The notes under the pieces: model-generated
The model's input: the letters and a program-made list of their open reading frames with translations, nothing else
Database searches by the model: none
What the model was told of the DNA's origin: nothing
Assembly (NCBI GenBank): GCA_019638615.1
Contig: JAHBTL010000024.1
Coordinates: 45,542-109,541, forward strand
Source: Chitinophagaceae bacterium
Lineage (GTDB): Bacteria; Bacteroidota; Bacteroidia; Chitinophagales; Chitinophagaceae
Length of the DNA stretch: 64,000 bases
Direction: 5' to 3'
In this document: piece after piece, positions 25,853 to 36,554 of the stretch
Position numbering within the stretch: the first letter of the stretch is position 1
Layout: each line of letters starts with the position of its first letter
Made by a program: the position numbers and the translations under genes

Positions 25853-27385
25853 TCAATACGCGTTATTTTGCTGAAGATTTGTGTTATTCTCTACTTCAAT
25901 CTGAGGCAGAGGAAGACGAATATGTTTACCCACCACAAAATTGTTGAAGTCGGGGTCGCGTTGTTTTACAATATCAACACCCGCCTGTGTTTCAAGGTCG
26001 CCCCATCTTTTCAAATCGGCCCAACGAACACTTTCACCACAAAGCTCCAGCACCCTTTCCACCTTCAGCCGGTTGCGGAAAAGCGTTTTATCATTGCCAA
26101 TGGCCGGGTAGGCAGTAGCCAGAGGAGCTATGCCTACACGGGCCCTTACAGTGTTTACATATTGATAGGCATCGGCTGTCTGGTCTAACTCATTCAGCAC
26201 TTCCGCATACATCAACAAAATATCGGCATAGCGGAGCATCCTGAAATTGTTCTGTGCAAAATAATCTTCATTGTTGCGGTAATAATCACGGGAGTATTTA
26301 CGGAACCATGCTTCCTCTGCTCCCCATTCCCAACTGCGCCCATATATTTTATCACCAAAATCGGCTTCCAGCGCGGGATAAAACAGCGTATACCGCAACC
26401 TCGGATCTATATTGTCATCGGTGGTCTTCTCTTTTTTAAACTCATTTACAACCCAATAGCGCGCCTGCCCGTCAGACCAGCCAATACCACGGGGCGCAAA
26501 AAACTGCGGACGGTTGGTGCTCATGGTTTGGTTTACGCCATCACCGTCACCGCCTTTGTTAACATCTGAAAACTGGATTTCAAAAACGGACTCACTGTTG
26601 TTTTCACGAACGTCTGTAAAATTATCATTGTAGTTGGCTACAAGCGAATAGCGGTCCTTGCCTTCGCCGGTAAAGAAATAATCAAGCGCTGCTTTCGCTT
26701 CAGTCCATTTATGCTGCTGCATATACAAGCGCGCAAGATATCCCTGCACGGCTCCTTTGGTAGGTCTTCCCACATTGGCTGCGTCATATGAAACAGGTAA
26801 CGCTGCCAGCGCTTCCTTCCAGTCTTTTTCCACCTGTGCCCACACCTGGTCGAGTGTACTTTGAGCGGGAAGATCATCCGGCTTGGAAGGTTCCAGCACG
26901 AGCGGAATATTTTCCCACATCAGGCCTGCATAGTAATAATGCAATCCACGCAGGAATTTTGCCTCGCCGATCAATTGTTCCTTTGCCGCCGGGTTGGAGA
27001 AGCTGATATCTGCCACATTTGCCAACACCTGGTTCAACCGGAAAACCGCTTTGTAAGTATCCCTCCATGTGTTTACATTGCCTTCCCAAAAATTGTAATT
27101 AATATACTGGAAGCGGGTCCAGTCGGCCAATTCAACCCACGGACTGTTACTGAACCCTTCATCGGAGGTGAGATCCAGCCGGAAGTAGATCCATCTCGAC
27201 CAAAGACCTGGTTTGTAAAACATGGCATAGGCCGCATTCAATCCTTTCTGTGCGTCCGATTCTGTTTTCCAGAATACATCTTCCGTAAGTGTATTTGGAT
27301 TTTCTACATCCAGCGCTGATTTTTTGCAGGAAGCAATCAGCATGGATGCGGTCATGATAATTATAATTGATAGTATATGTTTCAT
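25853..27385 (-). CDS. SusD/RagB family outer-membrane glycan-binding lipoprotein
   Basis: 510 aa from MKHILSIIIIMTASML; an upstream in-frame ATG at 27433 overlaps the susC end and is unlikely. A lipobox (LIASC, Cys about 20) is followed by the helical TPR-like N-terminal region (NPNTLTEDVFWKTESDAQKG) and the SusD C-terminal segment (RLKVERVLELCGESVRWADLKRW). It works with the SusC receptor encoded just upstream (22-bp gap) to capture oligosaccharides at the cell surface. Minus-strand operon order: susC, susD, GH43, GH43-like. Confidence 0.96.
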   Translation of the reverse strand: MKHILSIIIIMTASMLIASCKKSALDVENPNTLTEDVFWKTESDAQKGLNAAYAMFYKPGLWSRWIYFRLDLTSDEGFSNSPWVELADWTRFQYINYNFWEGNVNTWRDTYKAVFRLNQVLANVADISFSNPAAKEQLIGEAKFLRGLHYYYAGLMWENIPLVLEPSKPDDLPAQSTLDQVWAQVEKDWKEALAALPVSYDAANVGRPTKGAVQGYLARLYMQQHKWTEAKAALDYFFTGEGKDRYSLVANYNDNFTDVRENNSESVFEIQFSDVNKGGDGDGVNQTMSTNRPQFFAPRGIGWSDGQARYWVVNEFKKEKTTDDNIDPRLRYTLFYPALEADFGDKIYGRSWEWGAEEAWFRKYSRDYYRNNEDYFAQNNFRMLRYADILLMYAEVLNELDQTADAYQYVNTVRARVGIAPLATAYPAIGNDKTLFRNRLKVERVLELCGESVRWADLKRWGDLETQAGVDIVKQRDPDFNNFVVGKHIRLPLPQIEVENNTNLQQNNAY

Positions 27386-27407
27386 AACAGATTTGTTTAG
27401 GTAAGTA

Positions 27408-30392
27408 TTAAAATCCGAAAGACAAACCAACACTCACCATTTTTACATTCGGGTATATGAATCCTTCCACCCCTCTTTCATAAATGCTGGCGTTATTGAA
27501 CTCCGGATCAATGCTGGTAAATTTGGTAATGGTAAGCAGGTTTTGTCCTGACACGGAAACCTGTGCATTATTGAAGCCTATTTTACTGACAAGGCTTTCA
27601 GGCAGAGCATAGGAAAGCCCTATATATTTCAGTCTAAGGAAGCTCCCGGATTCCAGCCAGCGATCGGTATCACCTCTTGAGTTAAGCGTAGAGGCGTATA
27701 CAACTCTTGGAAAATCAGTATTGGGATCTTCGGGCGTCCAGGGTTTTATACCGGCGCGGTAGTTAGAATTATCATCAAAGCGATCTACCAGGCTCCGGTA
27801 GGTATTATACACTTTATGTCCAAAGGAACCGAACCACTGCATGGTTAATTCCAGGCCCTTCCAGTTAGCTCCAAGATTAATCCCCGTTTCTAACTTGGGC
27901 CAGGGGCTTCCTACTACTACTTTATCAGAGTTGGTGATCTGTCCATCTCCATTATTATCTTTAAAGCGGATGTCGCCCGGTTTTGCAGAAGGCTGTATTA
28001 CTTTATCATCTTTATTTTTATAATTGTCTATTTCGCCCTGGTTTTGGAACAAGCCATCTGTTTGCAAAACATACCACATACCCAGGGGCTGTCCTATTTC
28101 GCTAACGGTATTGCCTACATAAATTTTTGTTCGCCCGTAACCCAGCTCTAATACTTTATTTCTAAGCGTAGAAAGATTTACACCAATACTGTAACCAAAG
28201 TTTCCCTCTTTGCGATAAGTAGCGGAAAGCTCAAACCCGGTATTGCGCACAGTAGCCGCGTTCACCACGGGATTACCGCCATCATTACCGGTAGTATAGG
28301 CAATAGGCATTGACGTTAGTACATCTTTTGTAGTGGCATTAAAATATTCAGCCGTTACCGTTAACCGGTTATTGAACAGGGAAGCATCCAACCCGATGTT
28401 CTTCTGAACAAGCTTTTCCCAACCGAGATCCTGGTTTACAAGCCGTACCTGGGTAGCGCCCGGCAAAACGGTTTGCCCCGTGCCCATAGCAATCGTGCTG
28501 AAGGTATTGATCACAGCCAGGTAATCCCATGCGCCGATATTACTGCTGCCCAGTGTGCCATAGCTTGCCCTCAGCTTCAGATCATCCACCCATGATACAT
28601 TAAAAAATTCCTCCCTGCTGATACGCCAGGCGGCTGAAACAGAAGGAAAATTACCCCACCGTTTGTTGGGGCTTAAACGGCTGGTGCCATCGCGGCGTAA
28701 CACCGCATTGATTATATACTTATCATCGAACTTATATTCCAGCCTGCCCAGGTAGGATAATATAACCGCCTCGGTGATATATCCGCCGGTTTGCGGTTCA
28801 TTGCCCTGGTCAAGCGTACTGTAATATCCTCCGGCCGGGTTTACGAGCAGGTTACGTTTGGTTCCCCATATTTGCTCATAACGGTCCCGCTGGTAGGTTT
28901 GACCTGCTACAAAGTTCACATCATGTTTGCCGAATTGTTTGGTAAATGTGAGCGTATTGTCTATTTGCGTAGAAAAGTATTTGGCCATATTCTGGTTGGC
29001 AATAGCCGGGTCATATGGCTGGTTCAATGTCCAGTTGCCCTCTTTGCGGAGATATTTATAATTATCGTGGCTGGTTTCCAATCCGGCGTTGAACCGGTAC
29101 TTCAGCCAGGGAGCAAGTTTCAGTTCAGTCCAGAGATTACCCCTTATACGCAAATTGGTATTGGTGCGGTCTTCCAGGTCGGCAATAGCCACGGGGTTAG
29201 TGCCAAATGTACGGGCTTTGGCTTCATTACCATAGCCATAACCACCAGGGTTGTTCTCATCATAAATAGGAATAGTAGGTAATAACCTCACCACATCGGC
29301 CACGGGGTTACCGGATATCTCATCCGATTTTGCATTTGAAACAGCAATGTTTTCACCAATACTAAAAATACCTTTTGATCCCTGTGAGTTTACACGTAAG
29401 GTAAGACGATCGAAATTGGTGCTGATAACGGTTCCTTTGTTGCCAAAATAATTCGCGGAAACCATATAGCTGCCGCTGTTGCCACCACCCGAGAAAGAGG
29501 CATTCACATCATTCATTATACCGGTTTGATAAGCTGCGTCCTGCCAGTTGGTATTATTTTCCAGTGCCAGGTCCTGGTGGGGCACGCCGGCATTATCGTA
29601 TGCCATATAGTTCAATCGCGCAAATTCTTCTGTATCCGCCAGTTTGTAGCGCGGCATTACCTGCAAGCTTGATTTAGCGCTTACATCCACTTTCATGGGG
29701 CCCTGCCGCCCTCTTTTAGTGGTGATAATGATCACACCGTTGGCAGCCCTGGAGCCATATATGGCAGCGGCTGAAGCGTCTTTAAGGATTTGTATGGATT
29801 CAATGTCATTGGGATTGAAATCACGGTTCGCTGTAGTGATCAATCCGTCAATTACATACAAAGGACCGGTGTTGCTTAAATTTTTAACGCCACGTATCTG
29901 CACATTCGCTTCTGAACCGGGGCGGCCGGAAGCTCTTACATACACCCCCGAGGCAAGTCCCTGCAATGCTTCCGCTACAGTAGTAGCCTGCCTCTTTTTC
30001 AACTGATCAGGATCTACCACGGCAATAGCGCCTGTAAGATCTTTTTTTCGCTGGGTCCCATATCCCACTACCACCACCTGCTGCAGGTCTTCCGAAACTG
30101 CCGACAGCGTAACTTCAACAACATCCGAAGCCCCTGCGGTTACTTCTTTTGTTACATAACCTACATAGCTAACAATCAAAACATCACCTGAAGCCGCCTG
30201 GATGCTGAATGCTCCGTTGAGATCGGAAACAGCGGAAGTTTTTTTTGATTTGGAAACAATAGTAGCGCCGGCTAATGCCTCTCCGTTGGCGCCACGCACA
30301 ACGCCTTTATACGTTTGCTGCGCCTGGGAGGCCAAGCTGATCAGCAGGAGCATGAACAGCATGGCAAATCTGTTAAGCAGTCGTTTTATCAT
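27408..30392 (-). CDS. SusC/RagA family TonB-linked outer-membrane receptor
   Basis: 994 aa. Signal peptide (MLFMLLLISLASQA), carboxypeptidase-regulatory-like domain (about 28-113), plug domain (about 120-230, LYVIDGLITTANRDFNPNDI and AAIYGSRAANGVIIITTKRG), then the beta-barrel ending in the terminal aromatic strand (VSVGLSFGF). It lacks an STN domain, which fits control by the divergent hybrid two-component regulator rather than by a FecR. It pairs with the SusD gene to import glycan fragments. Confidence 0.96.
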   Translation of the reverse strand: MIKRLLNRFAMLFMLLLISLASQAQQTYKGVVRGANGEALAGATIVSKSKKTSAVSDLNGAFSIQAASGDVLIVSYVGYVTKEVTAGASDVVEVTLSAVSEDLQQVVVVGYGTQRKKDLTGAIAVVDPDQLKKRQATTVAEALQGLASGVYVRASGRPGSEANVQIRGVKNLSNTGPLYVIDGLITTANRDFNPNDIESIQILKDASAAAIYGSRAANGVIIITTKRGRQGPMKVDVSAKSSLQVMPRYKLADTEEFARLNYMAYDNAGVPHQDLALENNTNWQDAAYQTGIMNDVNASFSGGGNSGSYMVSANYFGNKGTVISTNFDRLTLRVNSQGSKGIFSIGENIAVSNAKSDEISGNPVADVVRLLPTIPIYDENNPGGYGYGNEAKARTFGTNPVAIADLEDRTNTNLRIRGNLWTELKLAPWLKYRFNAGLETSHDNYKYLRKEGNWTLNQPYDPAIANQNMAKYFSTQIDNTLTFTKQFGKHDVNFVAGQTYQRDRYEQIWGTKRNLLVNPAGGYYSTLDQGNEPQTGGYITEAVILSYLGRLEYKFDDKYIINAVLRRDGTSRLSPNKRWGNFPSVSAAWRISREEFFNVSWVDDLKLRASYGTLGSSNIGAWDYLAVINTFSTIAMGTGQTVLPGATQVRLVNQDLGWEKLVQKNIGLDASLFNNRLTVTAEYFNATTKDVLTSMPIAYTTGNDGGNPVVNAATVRNTGFELSATYRKEGNFGYSIGVNLSTLRNKVLELGYGRTKIYVGNTVSEIGQPLGMWYVLQTDGLFQNQGEIDNYKNKDDKVIQPSAKPGDIRFKDNNGDGQITNSDKVVVGSPWPKLETGINLGANWKGLELTMQWFGSFGHKVYNTYRSLVDRFDDNSNYRAGIKPWTPEDPNTDFPRVVYASTLNSRGDTDRWLESGSFLRLKYIGLSYALPESLVSKIGFNNAQVSVSGQNLLTITKFTSIDPEFNNASIYERGVEGFIYPNVKMVSVGLSFGF

Positions 30393-30503
30393 ATCATATG
30401 GTTTTGAAATCTAAAAATCAGCCCGGGCCGAAACAACGATTATTCCAGGCTGCATTTCTCTTTCAAAGTAATTTCTTTAAGCAGAGATCATCTTTCCATA
30501 TCG

Positions 30504-30521
30504 TATCAAAATCTTATCAAA
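30504..30521. promoter_or_regulatory. Direct TATCAAA repeats in PUL divergent promoter, candidate regulator site
   Basis: TATCAAA occurs at 30504-30510 and again at 30515-30521, 11 bp apart (one helical turn). They lie in the 179-bp gap between susC and the hybrid two-component gene, where the AraC-type output domain would bind. Spacing fits AraC-family half-sites, but there is no direct evidence. Confidence 0.35.
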
Positions 30522-30571
30522 TCATTCCAGGCAGTAAACCCAATCTGTAATTGCTTTAAATTGTACCGGAA

Positions 30572-33500
30572 ATGAGAAGGGGCTTATATCTCATATTATC
30601 ACTAACGATTGTTGCGCAATTGCAGGCTCAGCAATTCAATTTCCGCCATTTCAAAGTGGAGAACGGCTTGTCGTACAACTCTGTAATGGACATTCTGCAG
30701 GATAGCAGGGGCTTTATGTGGTTTGCTACCAAAGACGGACTGAATCGTTACGATGGATATACATTTAAAATTTACCGGAACATTGAAGGCGACACTGAAA
30801 GTATAGGCAGTAACTCCACTTATAAACTGCTGGAAGATGCATCAGGGAACATACTGGTAGGCACTTATAATGGCTTGTACAGATTAGATATCCAAACCGA
30901 AAAATTTACATTGCTATCATCTCCTCCCAATGGAAGGGTAAGCGGTATTGCGTTTAATGGCAAAGGAGCATTATGGTATACAATGGATGGAAATATTTAT
31001 CGCTATGATACTGCTTCCGGAAAATCGGCTTTGCTAAAAGATGGAGCCGGAATGGGCGCCTCCTGTATGAACATATCTTCGGAAAAGCAGATATGGATTG
31101 GATTTTCCGATGGCCAGATAGCAAAAATTGATGATTCAGGCAAACTGATACGGCATAAGGTTATACACGACACGAACAACAAGATCAGCCGGTTCATAGA
31201 ATGCCTGCTGCCGGTAGATAGCCAAAATATTCTGGTGGGTACCAGCATGCGTGGACTTTTGTTATATAATACCGATACAAAAGAAACAAAACGCCTTCTC
31301 AGTGTTAGCAATGATGGCACAGAATTATATATCCGCGATTGTATCGCTATAGGGAATAATGAATACTGGATAGGGACGGAATCCGGCATTTGCAGTTGGA
31401 ATGCAGAAACACACTCCATCATCAATATTACGAAACAGCAGGGCGATCCTTATTCTTTATCAGACAATGCCGTATATGCTTTGTGTAAAGACACGGAAGG
31501 CGGCATTTGGGCAGGCACTTACTTTGGTGGTCTCAACTATATGCCCAGGCAGTTTAATCATTTTGAAAAGTTTTACCCGGGTGGAAAGTACGCCATAAGC
31601 GGTAATGCCGTAAGAGAAATTGTGCAGGATAAATATGACAGAATATGGGTGGGAACGGAAGATGCCGGGCTCAATATGATGGATCCTGTAAGCGGAAATT
31701 TTAAAAATTTTGCTGCTGATAAAAAGCCCGGAAGCATATCTCATTACAACGTTCATGGACTGGCGGCACTTGACAACGAGCTATGGGTAGGATATTTTCA
31801 TCATGGCATAGATGTGATTGACATCAACACACTTAAGGTAATACGGCACTATTCGGCAGGGGCCCGCCCGGGAATGTTGAAAAACAATTTCATTCATTCG
31901 ATACTTCGCACCAGGGATGATAAATTGCTGTTCGCTACCGCGGAAGGCGTACATACTTATGACAAAGCCTCAGATGCATTCACCAGGCTCACAGAAATGC
32001 CTGAGTATCTTTTTTATACCTGCCTGCTGGAAGACAACACAGGCAGGATATGGGCTGGTACATTCAGCGATGGCTTATATTATTTCAATCCCCAAACAGG
32101 AGAAAAAGGCGCTATAAAGCTTAAGCGGAATGATACCACCGGTCTTATCTCCGACCGTGTAAACCTTTTGTTTGAAAGCCGTTCGGGGCGTATTTGGGTA
32201 GCCACCGAAAACGGTTTGTTGAGCATTGATCAGTCAGGCAATATCACAGCGCTGTATAATACGCACCGGGGAATGCCAAGCAATATGGTATACAGTATGC
32301 TGGAAGATGATGAAGGGAAATTATGGGTAAGCACTTCAATGGGGCTTGTATACCTCAGCCCGGAATCGGGTGTTATAAGAACCTTTACCAGCAGCAGTGG
32401 CTTGCTTACAAACCAGTTTAATTACAATTCTGCCCATAAAGATAAAAACGGCATCATGTACTTTGGAAGTGTTGGCGGGTTGATACGCTTTAGCACCAAA
32501 AGCCTGGTGCCGGAAACTTCCTTTCCTCCCGTTTATTTAACCGGGATACAAATCAATAATGAAGAAATTGAAGCCAAACGGCCTTATGGTTCCGCATTAA
32601 TGAACAATTCCATAACCAGTATTAAAAAGCTCACATTATCGCACCTGCAAAATAACCTGAGTCTTGATTTTGCAGCTTTACGGTTCTCCAATCCGGATAT
32701 GGTAGAATATGCTTACTTTTTAAAAGGACTTGATGACAAATGGATTTACCTCAAAAAGAACAGGAAGGTTTTTTATACAGACCTTCAGCCGGGCACATAC
32801 GAATTTCAGGTAAAAGCAGCTAACGAAAAAGGAGAATGGAATGAAGCTGTAACAAGCCTGGCAATAGAAATTACGCCTCCGTTCTGGAAAAGTAATACGG
32901 CGTATGTGTTGTACTTTTTAATAATATTGGGTATTCTTTATGTTATATTCAGGTACAATAAAAAATACAATGAACAGAAGAACAAAGTAATCTTTGAACA
33001 ATTAGAGCACGAAAAGGATAAGGAGATCTACCGGTCTAAAATTGACTTTTTTACCAACATCGCCCATGAGATAAGAACGCCGCTGACCCTGATTAAGTTA
33101 CCTCTTGAAAAGATCCTGGGTATTGCAGATACGCATCCTTCAATTAAAGAAAAACTACTTGCGATGGAAAAGAATACTGACCGCCTTATTCAATTAACCA
33201 ACCAGTTACTTGATTTCAGGAAAACGGAGAACGAGCACTACAGGCTGAGCTTTGTCAAAACCAACATCAGCAGCATGCTGCAGGATGTATATGAACGCTT
33301 TAAACCCGCGGCTGTCGAAAAGGGCAAAAACATGCAGATCCATCTGCCCCGCATACCATTGCAGGCTTATGTTGACCCTGAAGCGCTCACTAAAATCATA
33401 AGCAACCTCGCAGACAATGCTGTAAAATATGCAGACCAGGACATAGCTATAAAACTACTGCCGTTCAACAGCGAGGATGAATATTTTACCATACAGGTTT

Positions 33501-34558
33501 TGAATGACGGGCTGATAACAGATGCCGCTTTAAGGGAAAAAATATTCGAGCCGTTTTTCAGGATCCATTCGCATGAAAAAAAAGAAGGAGGAACAGGCAT
33601 TGGGCTTGCTTTGTCCCGGTCGCTGACAGAGCTGCATAAAGGTACGCTTACACTTAACGCATCTGATGACGGGAAAAATGTTTTTACCCTGCGGTTACCC
33701 ATTCACCAGGAACTGGAGTTCAATCTTACGCAGGAAAAAGCGGAAGAGCCTGCTCAGCAAAGCGATTTTTTTGCAACGCCGGAAGATCATTCCAAACCCA
33801 ACATCTTACTGGTAGATGACAACCGGGAAATATTGTCATTCATTGCCGGAGAGCTTACTGATAAATATTCTGTATATCTTGCTTCCAATGGCGCCGAAGC
33901 GCTTCGCATGCTTGAGGATAAAGCAATTCAACTGGTGGTAAGTGATATTATGATGCCTGTAATGGATGGATATGAGCTTTGCCAACGCATGAAGTCAGAT
34001 ATTAAATTCAGCCATATTCCCATTATTTTACTTACCGCTAAAAACAGTATCCAATCAAAGGTAGAAGGACTTGAAGTGGGTGCTGAAGCATATATAGAAA
34101 AGCCTTTCTCTCAAGCCTATCTTGAAGCACAAATCGCAAGCATGTTCCAGAACAGGGAAAGGATGATGCATTTTTTCAGTAATTCGCCGCTGGTACATAT
34201 GCGGTCTATGGCACATTCAAAAGCCGATGAAACCTTTTTGGAGAAGCTGCAAAATGTAATACTGGATAATATTGACGATGCAGACCTGGATACAGAGAAG
34301 CTGGCCAAGAACCTGAACATGAGCAGGTCTACCCTGTTCAGAAAGATAAAGGATCTCTCCAATCTTACACCCAACGAGCTGATCAATATCATCAGGCTAA
34401 AAAAAGCCGCCGAATTGCTTAAGGATAAAAACCTCAGGGTTTATGAAGTTTCGTATATGGTGGGGTATAAACATCCATCCAACTTCAGCAGGGATTTCAG
34501 CCGGCAGTTTGGCAAAAGCCCCGCTGATTTTGTAAAGAATCTTGATATAGCTGAATAA
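30572..34558 (+). CDS. Hybrid two-component sensor/AraC response regulator (HTCS)
   Basis: 1328 aa. Signal (about 1-20), then a two-bladed periplasmic sensor of repeated Reg_prop units (for example MDILQDSRGFMWFATKDGLN, NLLFESRSGRIWVATENGLL) and a Y_Y_Y domain (about 703-773). TM helix about 778-797. HisKA near 826 (phospho-His in NIAHEIRTPL), HATPase (GGTGIGLALSRSL, about 1010), receiver domain (about 1078-1190; Asp in SDIMMPVMDG near 1127) and an AraC HTH (about 1230-1326). HTCS proteins sense glycan fragments and activate PULs. It is divergent from the susC operon and precedes the GH2 and GH43 genes, so it is the obvious local regulator. Confidence 0.97.
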   Translation: MRRGLYLILSLTIVAQLQAQQFNFRHFKVENGLSYNSVMDILQDSRGFMWFATKDGLNRYDGYTFKIYRNIEGDTESIGSNSTYKLLEDASGNILVGTYNGLYRLDIQTEKFTLLSSPPNGRVSGIAFNGKGALWYTMDGNIYRYDTASGKSALLKDGAGMGASCMNISSEKQIWIGFSDGQIAKIDDSGKLIRHKVIHDTNNKISRFIECLLPVDSQNILVGTSMRGLLLYNTDTKETKRLLSVSNDGTELYIRDCIAIGNNEYWIGTESGICSWNAETHSIINITKQQGDPYSLSDNAVYALCKDTEGGIWAGTYFGGLNYMPRQFNHFEKFYPGGKYAISGNAVREIVQDKYDRIWVGTEDAGLNMMDPVSGNFKNFAADKKPGSISHYNVHGLAALDNELWVGYFHHGIDVIDINTLKVIRHYSAGARPGMLKNNFIHSILRTRDDKLLFATAEGVHTYDKASDAFTRLTEMPEYLFYTCLLEDNTGRIWAGTFSDGLYYFNPQTGEKGAIKLKRNDTTGLISDRVNLLFESRSGRIWVATENGLLSIDQSGNITALYNTHRGMPSNMVYSMLEDDEGKLWVSTSMGLVYLSPESGVIRTFTSSSGLLTNQFNYNSAHKDKNGIMYFGSVGGLIRFSTKSLVPETSFPPVYLTGIQINNEEIEAKRPYGSALMNNSITSIKKLTLSHLQNNLSLDFAALRFSNPDMVEYAYFLKGLDDKWIYLKKNRKVFYTDLQPGTYEFQVKAANEKGEWNEAVTSLAIEITPPFWKSNTAYVLYFLIILGILYVIFRYNKKYNEQKNKVIFEQLEHEKDKEIYRSKIDFFTNIAHEIRTPLTLIKLPLEKILGIADTHPSIKEKLLAMEKNTDRLIQLTNQLLDFRKTENEHYRLSFVKTNISSMLQDVYERFKPAAVEKGKNMQIHLPRIPLQAYVDPEALTKIISNLADNAVKYADQDIAIKLLPFNSEDEYFTIQVLNDGLITDAALREKIFEPFFRIHSHEKKEGGTGIGLALSRSLTELHKGTLTLNASDDGKNVFTLRLPIHQELEFNLTQEKAEEPAQQSDFFATPEDHSKPNILLVDDNREILSFIAGELTDKYSVYLASNGAEALRMLEDKAIQLVVSDIMMPVMDGYELCQRMKSDIKFSHIPIILLTAKNSIQSKVEGLEVGAEAYIEKPFSQAYLEAQIASMFQNRERMMHFFSNSPLVHMRSMAHSKADETFLEKLQNVILDNIDDADLDTEKLAKNLNMSRSTLFRKIKDLSNLTPNELINIIRLKKAAELLKDKNLRVYEVSYMVGYKHPSNFSRDFSRQFGKSPADFVKNLDIAE

Positions 34559-34689
34559 AAATATCTATGGACAAACAAAAAGCGGATTTTGGAAATATTT
34601 TGCATCAGAGAGGGAACCGCCTCTTATTGTTTAATTGTTATCTTGGTCATCTATAATATTTATTAAATTGTAAATTTTAATTGTTTGTA

Positions 34690-36519
34690 ATGAAGTATAC
34701 GTTTCTATTGATCGGCTTATTATCTGCCGCTGCATCTTTCAGTCAAACATCGTGGCAACCTGTATCCGGGAAAATAATGACAGAATGGGCTACGCAGGTT
34801 GACCCTGCCAACCCTTTGCCGGAATACCCGCGCCCGCAGCTTACCCGCAAAAGCTGGATAAACCTGAATGGATTATGGCAGTACAGTATTTTACCAAAAC
34901 AGTCTGCAGACAACCAGCCAACATCATTCGACGGGAACATACTGGTGCCTTTTGCTGTAGAGTCTGCGCTGTCGGGCGTTGGCAAAACAGTAGGTAAAGA
35001 CAGCGTGCTCTGGTACAAAAGAACAATAGAAGTGCCCGCTGCATTCCGCAAAGGAAATGTGCTGCTGCATTTTGGCGCGGTTGACTGGGAGAGCGAAGTA
35101 TATGTAAACGGAACTAAGGTAGGCGCTCACCAGGGCGGCTATGATCCTTTTTCTTTTGATATTACAGGTGCGCTGAAAAAAGGAACACAACAGGAAATAG
35201 CGGTAAGGGTTTGGGATCCTTCCGACGATGGCCCGCAGCCCCGTGGCAAGCAGGTAAAAAAACCGGAAGGCATCTGGTATACCCCGGTTACAGGAATATG
35301 GCAAACCGTATGGCTGGAAAATGTTCCGAAAACATTTATCGCCTCTACACGGCAAACACCCGATATAGATAAGCAAACGCTTACCGTTGAAGTGAAAGTG
35401 GAAAATCTTCAGCCCGGGGATGAGATTGTGATTACTGCGCTGGATGGCGGGCAGCAGGTTGCAACACAAACATTAAAGGGAGAAAGCACAGCCACATTAA
35501 ATATCAGCAACCCAAAGCTCTGGTCACCCAATGATCCTTTCCTTTACGATCTTACAGTTTCGGTTAAGCGTAAGGGCAAGGCAGTAGATGAAGTGGGAAG
35601 CTATTTCGGCATGCGCAAATCTTCGATGGCTAAAGATAATAACGGTATACAGCGTATGATGCTGAACAACCGGTTTGTGTTTCAGTATGGTCCGCTCGAC
35701 CAGGGCTGGTGGCCTGACGGCTTATATACCGCGCCAACAGATGAGGCATTGAAATTTGACATTGTGAAAACCAAAGAGCTTGGCTTTAATATGATCCGCA
35801 AGCACGTTAAAGTAGAACCGGCACGCTGGTATTACTATTGCGATAAGGAAGGTATACTGGTATGGCAGGATATGCCAAGCGGGGATATGGGAGGCAATGC
35901 ATGGGATATGCGCGCCGGGCAGATATCAGGGCGTAAACTGGATAAAGACCGTACACCTGAATCGGAAGCTATTTTCCGCAAAGAATGGAAAGCGATCATG
36001 GATGCCTGTTATAATTATCCCTCTATAGTATCATGGGTGCCGTTTAATGAAGCATGGGGCCAGTTCAAAACAAAAGAAATTGTGGAATGGACAATGCAGA
36101 TGGATCCTTCAAGGCTAGTTAACCAATCGAGCGGTGGTAACTTTTTCGGTGTTGGCCCTATCATTGATATCCACCATTACCCTGATCCGCAAATGCCCTC
36201 ACCGGAAGTATTCGGCGATAAGCAGATACTGATACTGGGCGAATTCGGAGGTTTGGGATTACCGGTAGAGGGACACACCTGGCAGGATACCAAGAACTGG
36301 GGCTATCAAAGCTTTAAGAATACAGATGAATTGTTTAACCGATATGCTGAATTTATCAATCGCCTGCCTGGTATGATAAAGCTTGGCTTATCCGCGGCAG
36401 TATATACCCAAACAACAGATGTGGAAATTGAAACCAACGGCTTCTTCACCTACGACAGAAAAGTATTGAAGATACCTGTGGAGAAAGCAAGGGAAGTGCA
36501 TAAGCAGTTGTATAAATAA
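34690..36519 (+). CDS. GH2 family glycoside hydrolase, secreted
   Basis: 609 aa from MKYTFLLIGLLSAAASFSQ (a TTG three codons earlier is a possible but unneeded start). GH2 architecture: sugar-binding jelly roll (about 50-215, NLNGLWQYSI, LHFGAVDWESEVYVNG), Ig-like domain (about 218-312) and TIM barrel (about 318-609). The acid/base Glu is in VPFNEAWG (about 455), the nucleophile Glu in LILGEFGG (about 518). GH2 members include beta-galactosidases, glucuronidases and arabinosidases; specificity is open, but galK and galM nearby favour a galactoside or arabinoside. No lipobox, so probably periplasmic. Confidence 0.92.
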   Translation: MKYTFLLIGLLSAAASFSQTSWQPVSGKIMTEWATQVDPANPLPEYPRPQLTRKSWINLNGLWQYSILPKQSADNQPTSFDGNILVPFAVESALSGVGKTVGKDSVLWYKRTIEVPAAFRKGNVLLHFGAVDWESEVYVNGTKVGAHQGGYDPFSFDITGALKKGTQQEIAVRVWDPSDDGPQPRGKQVKKPEGIWYTPVTGIWQTVWLENVPKTFIASTRQTPDIDKQTLTVEVKVENLQPGDEIVITALDGGQQVATQTLKGESTATLNISNPKLWSPNDPFLYDLTVSVKRKGKAVDEVGSYFGMRKSSMAKDNNGIQRMMLNNRFVFQYGPLDQGWWPDGLYTAPTDEALKFDIVKTKELGFNMIRKHVKVEPARWYYYCDKEGILVWQDMPSGDMGGNAWDMRAGQISGRKLDKDRTPESEAIFRKEWKAIMDACYNYPSIVSWVPFNEAWGQFKTKEIVEWTMQMDPSRLVNQSSGGNFFGVGPIIDIHHYPDPQMPSPEVFGDKQILILGEFGGLGLPVEGHTWQDTKNWGYQSFKNTDELFNRYAEFINRLPGMIKLGLSAAVYTQTTDVEIETNGFFTYDRKVLKIPVEKAREVHKQLYK

Positions 36520-36554
36520 AGGAAGTAGCAGCAGTCTAGCAGCCCCTCCCAGCC

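Noticed and set aside
30202-30414. Plus-strand frame over the start of susC
   Set aside because: Antisense shadow of the signal peptide and regulatory domain of SusC.
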